Positions 22,670 to 25,732 of a DNA stretch of 25,732 nucleotides are shown here, in pieces. The DNA comes from M30B19 sp041688615 (GTDB lineage: Bacteria; Planctomycetota; Planctomycetia; Pirellulales; Pirellulaceae), in the NCBI GenBank assembly GCA_041688615.1, contig JBDNHU010000047.1:1-25732 (forward strand), given 5' to 3'. The notes under the pieces were generated by a model. It saw only the letters and a list, made by a program, of their open reading frames with translations, did not search any database and was not told the DNA's origin. A program made the position numbers and the translations under genes. How positions within the stretch are numbered: the stretch's first letter is position 1; each line of letters opens with the position of its first letter.

Positions 22670-24187
22670 CTAATTCCCCGATGCACCACTGCTAGGATCC
22701 TGACTGGAAGCCTTGGCTTCAGAGGAAATTTCTTCGGCTTTATCTGCTTCGACTTTGTCTGTTTCGACTTTGTCTGTTTCGACTTTGTCTGTTTCGACTT
22801 TGTCTGTTTCGACTTTGTCTGTTTCGACTTTATCTGTTTCGGCTATTTCTATTTCGGCAGTCTCTTGGACCGCTTCTGCTTGTTTCTCGGCAACTGCCGC
22901 TTCCTGGGTGGCAAGCACAGCACTGTCGCTTGGGACAACTGTCGCAACCGCTTTTGGCACTGCTACTTTCGATGCATTTGCGGCAACTCCGGCTGCCCGC
23001 GATGCCTGATTTCTATTTCTCAGATCTGCAGCGGCATTGTCTGCTTCTTCGGCCAATTCTTCAGCACGCAGCACAATTTCATCCACTTGTTCTTCAGTCA
23101 AGCCGCCCATTTCCATCAAGTCGCTCGGTTCAATTACCGACAGGTCGTCGTACGAAAGATAACCTTCGCCAACCAACTGGTTCGCCAAATCTTCTGAAAC
23201 ACCCTCAATGACACAGAATCCGGCGACCGCCTTTTCAATTTGGCTTTCGATCTCCTCCTGCGTCATAATTTCAATGTCCCAGCCTACTAATTTGCTGGCC
23301 AAACGAACGTTTTGCCCTTTCTTACCAATCGCGAGGCTCAGGTGCTCATCCCGCACCAATACAATCGCACGACCAAGCATCTGGCAAAGGATCACTTCGT
23401 CCACTTCGGCTGGCTTCAATGCGTTATTGATCAAAGTCTGGGGGTCACTGTCCCAACGGACAATATCAATCTGTTCGCCGGCCAATTCGTCTTTGATCGC
23501 TCGGATCCGACTGCCTCGTACGCCAACACAAGCACCCACGCAGTCGACTTGCTGGTCATCACTGCTTACCGCAACTTTACTGCGATGCCCTGGTTCCCGG
23601 GAGACCGCATTGATTTTAATAATCCCTTCGGCAATTTCTGGGATCTCTTGTTCAAACAATCGCTGTACCAACTGGGGCCGAGTCCGACTCAGGACAACCT
23701 TCACTCGCGAGCCCTGAGCCCGCACCTCTGTGACCACAGCCTCGATCCGCTGATTGGGATGAAAGGTCTCCTTGGGAATCTGTTCGCTTCTAGGCAAAAT
23801 CGCCTCCACAGACCCCAACGAAACCGTGGTCACACCACCGTCGTTTCGCTGGACGATCCCAGAAACTAACTCATTAATCTGAGCTTCGAATTCTTCGATT
23901 AACGAATCTCGCTCCGCTTCTCGCAACTTCTGAATGATCACTTGCTTGGCGGTCTGAGCCCCAATTCGCCCAATCACCTCCTCATACTCCAACAACTGAC
24001 CATCGCACGAGCCATCAATCTCGCCCTTTTCGCGATCAATCTGAAACTGAATCACAGCATCCTCGCCGTAATGTTTCCTGGCGGCAGTTACTAATGCGGA
24101 TTCAATTGCGCGAAAGACCACTTCTTTTTCAATATTCTTTTCGCGATGCATCGAATCAACGATCCGCAGCAAATCATTTGGTTTCAT
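22670..24187 (-). CDS. nusA: transcription termination/antitermination factor NusA
   Basis: 505 aa. NusA binds RNA polymerase and nascent RNA to control pausing, termination and antitermination. An N-terminal polymerase-binding domain (1-105, rather short) is followed by an S1 domain (about 106-170), KH1 (CVGACVGVRGSRIRAIKDEL, then DIVRW) and KH2 (HLSLAIGKKGQNVRLASKL). A helix-hairpin-helix-like segment (about 320-375) comes next, then a low-complexity acidic tail. The tail contains six VETDK pentads and a VEADK variant, coded by 15-bp tandem repeats (22746-22850). ATG at 24187 has GGAAAG six nt upstream and overlaps the preceding ABC ATPase gene by 14 nt. No rimP is upstream. Confidence 0.97.
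   Translation of the reverse strand: MKPNDLLRIVDSMHREKNIEKEVVFRAIESALVTAARKHYGEDAVIQFQIDREKGEIDGSCDGQLLEYEEVIGRIGAQTAKQVIIQKLREAERDSLIEEFEAQINELVSGIVQRNDGGVTTVSLGSVEAILPRSEQIPKETFHPNQRIEAVVTEVRAQGSRVKVVLSRTRPQLVQRLFEQEIPEIAEGIIKINAVSREPGHRSKVAVSSDDQQVDCVGACVGVRGSRIRAIKDELAGEQIDIVRWDSDPQTLINNALKPAEVDEVILCQMLGRAIVLVRDEHLSLAIGKKGQNVRLASKLVGWDIEIMTQEEIESQIEKAVAGFCVIEGVSEDLANQLVGEGYLSYDDLSVIEPSDLMEMGGLTEEQVDEIVLRAEELAEEADNAAADLRNRNQASRAAGVAANASKVAVPKAVATVVPSDSAVLATQEAAVAEKQAEAVQETAEIEIAETDKVETDKVETDKVETDKVETDKVETDKVEADKAEEISSEAKASSQDPSSGASGN
22746..22850 (-). repeat. 15-bp tandem repeat inside nusA, 7 units
   Basis: On the plus strand the unit is GTTTCGACTTTGTCT, seven copies from 22746 to 22850; the middle four are identical and the outer ones diverged. 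On the coding strand it encodes the ETDKV pentad. Near-perfect DNA identity over silent positions points to recent expansion. Confidence 0.93.
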
Positions 24188-25691
24188 CTAAATCTTTCCG
24201 TAAATTCTGACCCGTGATCGCATCAAAAAAATGAAGACGCTCGCGTTCGAACTTCAAACCAACCTGTTGCCCAACTTCTATTTTCGATCGATCCGACCGA
24301 ACCGCCCAAGTCGGTGGTCGCAACGGTCCACCCAACGGCTCCTTTTCCTTCAAGCCTATATTGAATGGCTTGCCCGAAAAAGGCCTCAACGTAACCAAAT
24401 CCAACATCTCAACATGCACAAACTGGTGACTGCCAAAATCCTCAACTCGTTGCACAATGCCTATCGCATCCGCCCGTTGAGCAGCAACTCCTGCCGCATC
24501 CAAATTTCCGCGATCACCCGACGGCCGGCAAACCGTGATCGATTCGGGCCGAAGCCCAAAAACCACTCTGCGACCCGGCCAACTTCTAGCAGAGTCAGAC
24601 TCATCCGAGCCAGACTCACCTTCCGAGCGATTCATAACCGTGGAGCCAGAACCGCCACCCTGCTCCAGCGATCGTCTCAGCCAAGCTTCTTCCGCCCCAA
24701 GCAGAAGCGACCAACGCCCGCCCTGGTTTAAAAAACCGGCCGGCGAACTAACCGCAATTTCGCTGGAAACGGACGAACCCACTGGGCCACCATTCCAACA
24801 AACAGTCGCCAAATTCATTGGCCATTGGCCAAAAAACCGAGCAACAAACTGGTTCGCCGGGCGATTGTAAATGTCGCCCGGCGAACCAACCTGCTGCAAA
24901 CAACCGTCCTTTAGCACCGCAATCCGATCCGCCAAAGCCATCGCTTCCACCTGATCATGCGTCACATAAATCGACGGCACGCCAAGTCGCTTTTGGAACT
25001 CTCGAAGTTCCATCCGCAACTCAGCTCTCAACAATCCATCAACGCCCGAAAGCGGCTCATCAAATAAAAATGCCGCCGGATTCCGCACAATCGCGCGACC
25101 TAAAGCCACACGTTGACGTTCACCGCCGGACAGCTGGTGAGGCCGACAACCAAGCAAGGAAACAATTCCTAAACTCTCAGCCGTCGAGCGAACCCGAGTT
25201 TCAATATCACGACTGGAATCAACCTTTGGAGAATCCACCCCTTGAGTCAATTTAGTCGGAAGAAAACATCGCTTCAGGACATCGACAACTCCTAAACCAC
25301 GCCTCGATCCCAGACCGAAGGCCAAATTACCGTAAACCGTCATATGCGGATAAAGCGCCAGCGATTGGAAAACCATCGCGACCTGCCGCTGCTGCGAAAC
25401 TAAACCCGATATGTCGCGACCACCCAATTCGATCCAACCGCTGTCACACGACTCCAAACCAGCAATCATCCGCAGCGTTGTTGTCTTGCCAGAACCACTG
25501 GGCCCCACCAAAACCAACATTTCTCCATCCTGCACTTCAAGCGATAAATCGCTGACAACGGCTTCGAGTGAACCACCGGAGCCATTATCTAATCCAAATT
25601 GATCTGATCTAGCCCGAAAAGGTCGCCCGTTCCGAAAAAAACGTTTCGTGACGCCTTTCAATCGCAGCAACTTGATCAAGCTCCATGTCAA
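24174..25691 (-). CDS. MalK/PotA-type ABC transporter ATP-binding protein, start uncertain
   Basis: Up to 505 aa. The ATPase domain has Walker A GPSGSGKT (63-70), Q-loop in VAMVFQSLALYPHMTV, signature LSGGERQR (187-194), Walker B AFLFDEPLSGVD and H-loop in YVTHDQ, followed by a MalK-like C-terminal regulatory/TOBE region (about 290-505). Two insertions stand out: Arg/Gly-rich residues 20-43 before the first core strand, and residues about 128-158 in the helical domain. Such ATPases normally serve importers of sugars, polyamines or glycerol phosphate; no permease is in the window. The frame is open to the right edge. TTG 25691 is the first start codon in it; TTG 25670 (MLRLKGVTKRF, GGAG 10 nt upstream) fits the family start better. 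The 3' end overlaps nusA by 14 nt. Confidence 0.88.
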   Translation of the reverse strand: MTWSLIKLLRLKGVTKRFFRNGRPFRARSDQFGLDNGSGGSLEAVVSDLSLEVQDGEMLVLVGPSGSGKTTTLRMIAGLESCDSGWIELGGRDISGLVSQQRQVAMVFQSLALYPHMTVYGNLAFGLGSRRGLGVVDVLKRCFLPTKLTQGVDSPKVDSSRDIETRVRSTAESLGIVSLLGCRPHQLSGGERQRVALGRAIVRNPAAFLFDEPLSGVDGLLRAELRMELREFQKRLGVPSIYVTHDQVEAMALADRIAVLKDGCLQQVGSPGDIYNRPANQFVARFFGQWPMNLATVCWNGGPVGSSVSSEIAVSSPAGFLNQGGRWSLLLGAEEAWLRRSLEQGGGSGSTVMNRSEGESGSDESDSARSWPGRRVVFGLRPESITVCRPSGDRGNLDAAGVAAQRADAIGIVQRVEDFGSHQFVHVEMLDLVTLRPFSGKPFNIGLKEKEPLGGPLRPPTWAVRSDRSKIEVGQQVGLKFERERLHFFDAITGQNLRKDLDETK

Positions 25692-25732
25692 ACCAGCGAA
25701 AACACAGCCCCGAGTCCCGTGTCCGACGACAA

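Overview
The window looks like a chromosomal segment of a member of the Planctomycetota, probably near the Rhodopirellula/Blastopirellula group. This rests on gene content and style, not a database match: a TPR-TPR-ExbB-ExbD-ExbD cluster, an IF-2 N-terminus of planctomycete type, long charged regions ahead of signal sequences, several GTG/TTG starts, roughly 50% GC, and loosely packed genes with long intergenic stretches.

Layout. Positions 1-5090 (+) hold a 5'-truncated TPR protein, a secreted TPR protein, an ExbB/TolQ-type proton channel protein and two ExbD/TolR-type proteins. This is a candidate proton-motive-force-driven energiser module. An array of eleven 18-bp units follows directly. 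Convergent to it is ribBA (5443-6660, -), for riboflavin synthesis. Then come a 30-bp perfect palindrome, a small unrecognised gene (+), a GAF/HD-GYP c-di-GMP phosphodiesterase candidate (-), and a membrane protein with an M50 (site-2 protease) fold whose active-site motif is degenerate (-).

Positions 11339-16514 (-) form a four-gene block: a 695-aa membrane protein of unknown function, a LolD/MacB-like ATPase, an FtsX-like permease translationally coupled to it (TAGTG), and a TroA/ZnuA-type lipoprotein whose three canonical zinc histidines appear replaced while a separate His-rich loop is present. This is the best candidate for an undescribed system: an FtsX-type machine paired with a metal-binding-protein fold.

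An 832-bp non-coding stretch follows with two further tandem arrays. The right third (17347-25691, -) is a translation/transcription block read right to left: a MalK/PotA-type ATPase overlapping nusA by 14 nt, nusA, a 627-bp gap with nested hairpins, infB, an intrinsic-terminator-like hairpin, rbfA, and a helix-hairpin-helix glycosylase-like protein without visible catalytic residues and with a histone-H1-like tail. The rimP and ylxR genes that often flank nusA are not seen.

A recurrent theme is short tandem repeat arrays (unit 14-18 bp, unrelated in sequence) in most intergenic gaps and once inside nusA. No tRNA, rRNA, CRISPR array or insertion sequence was found.
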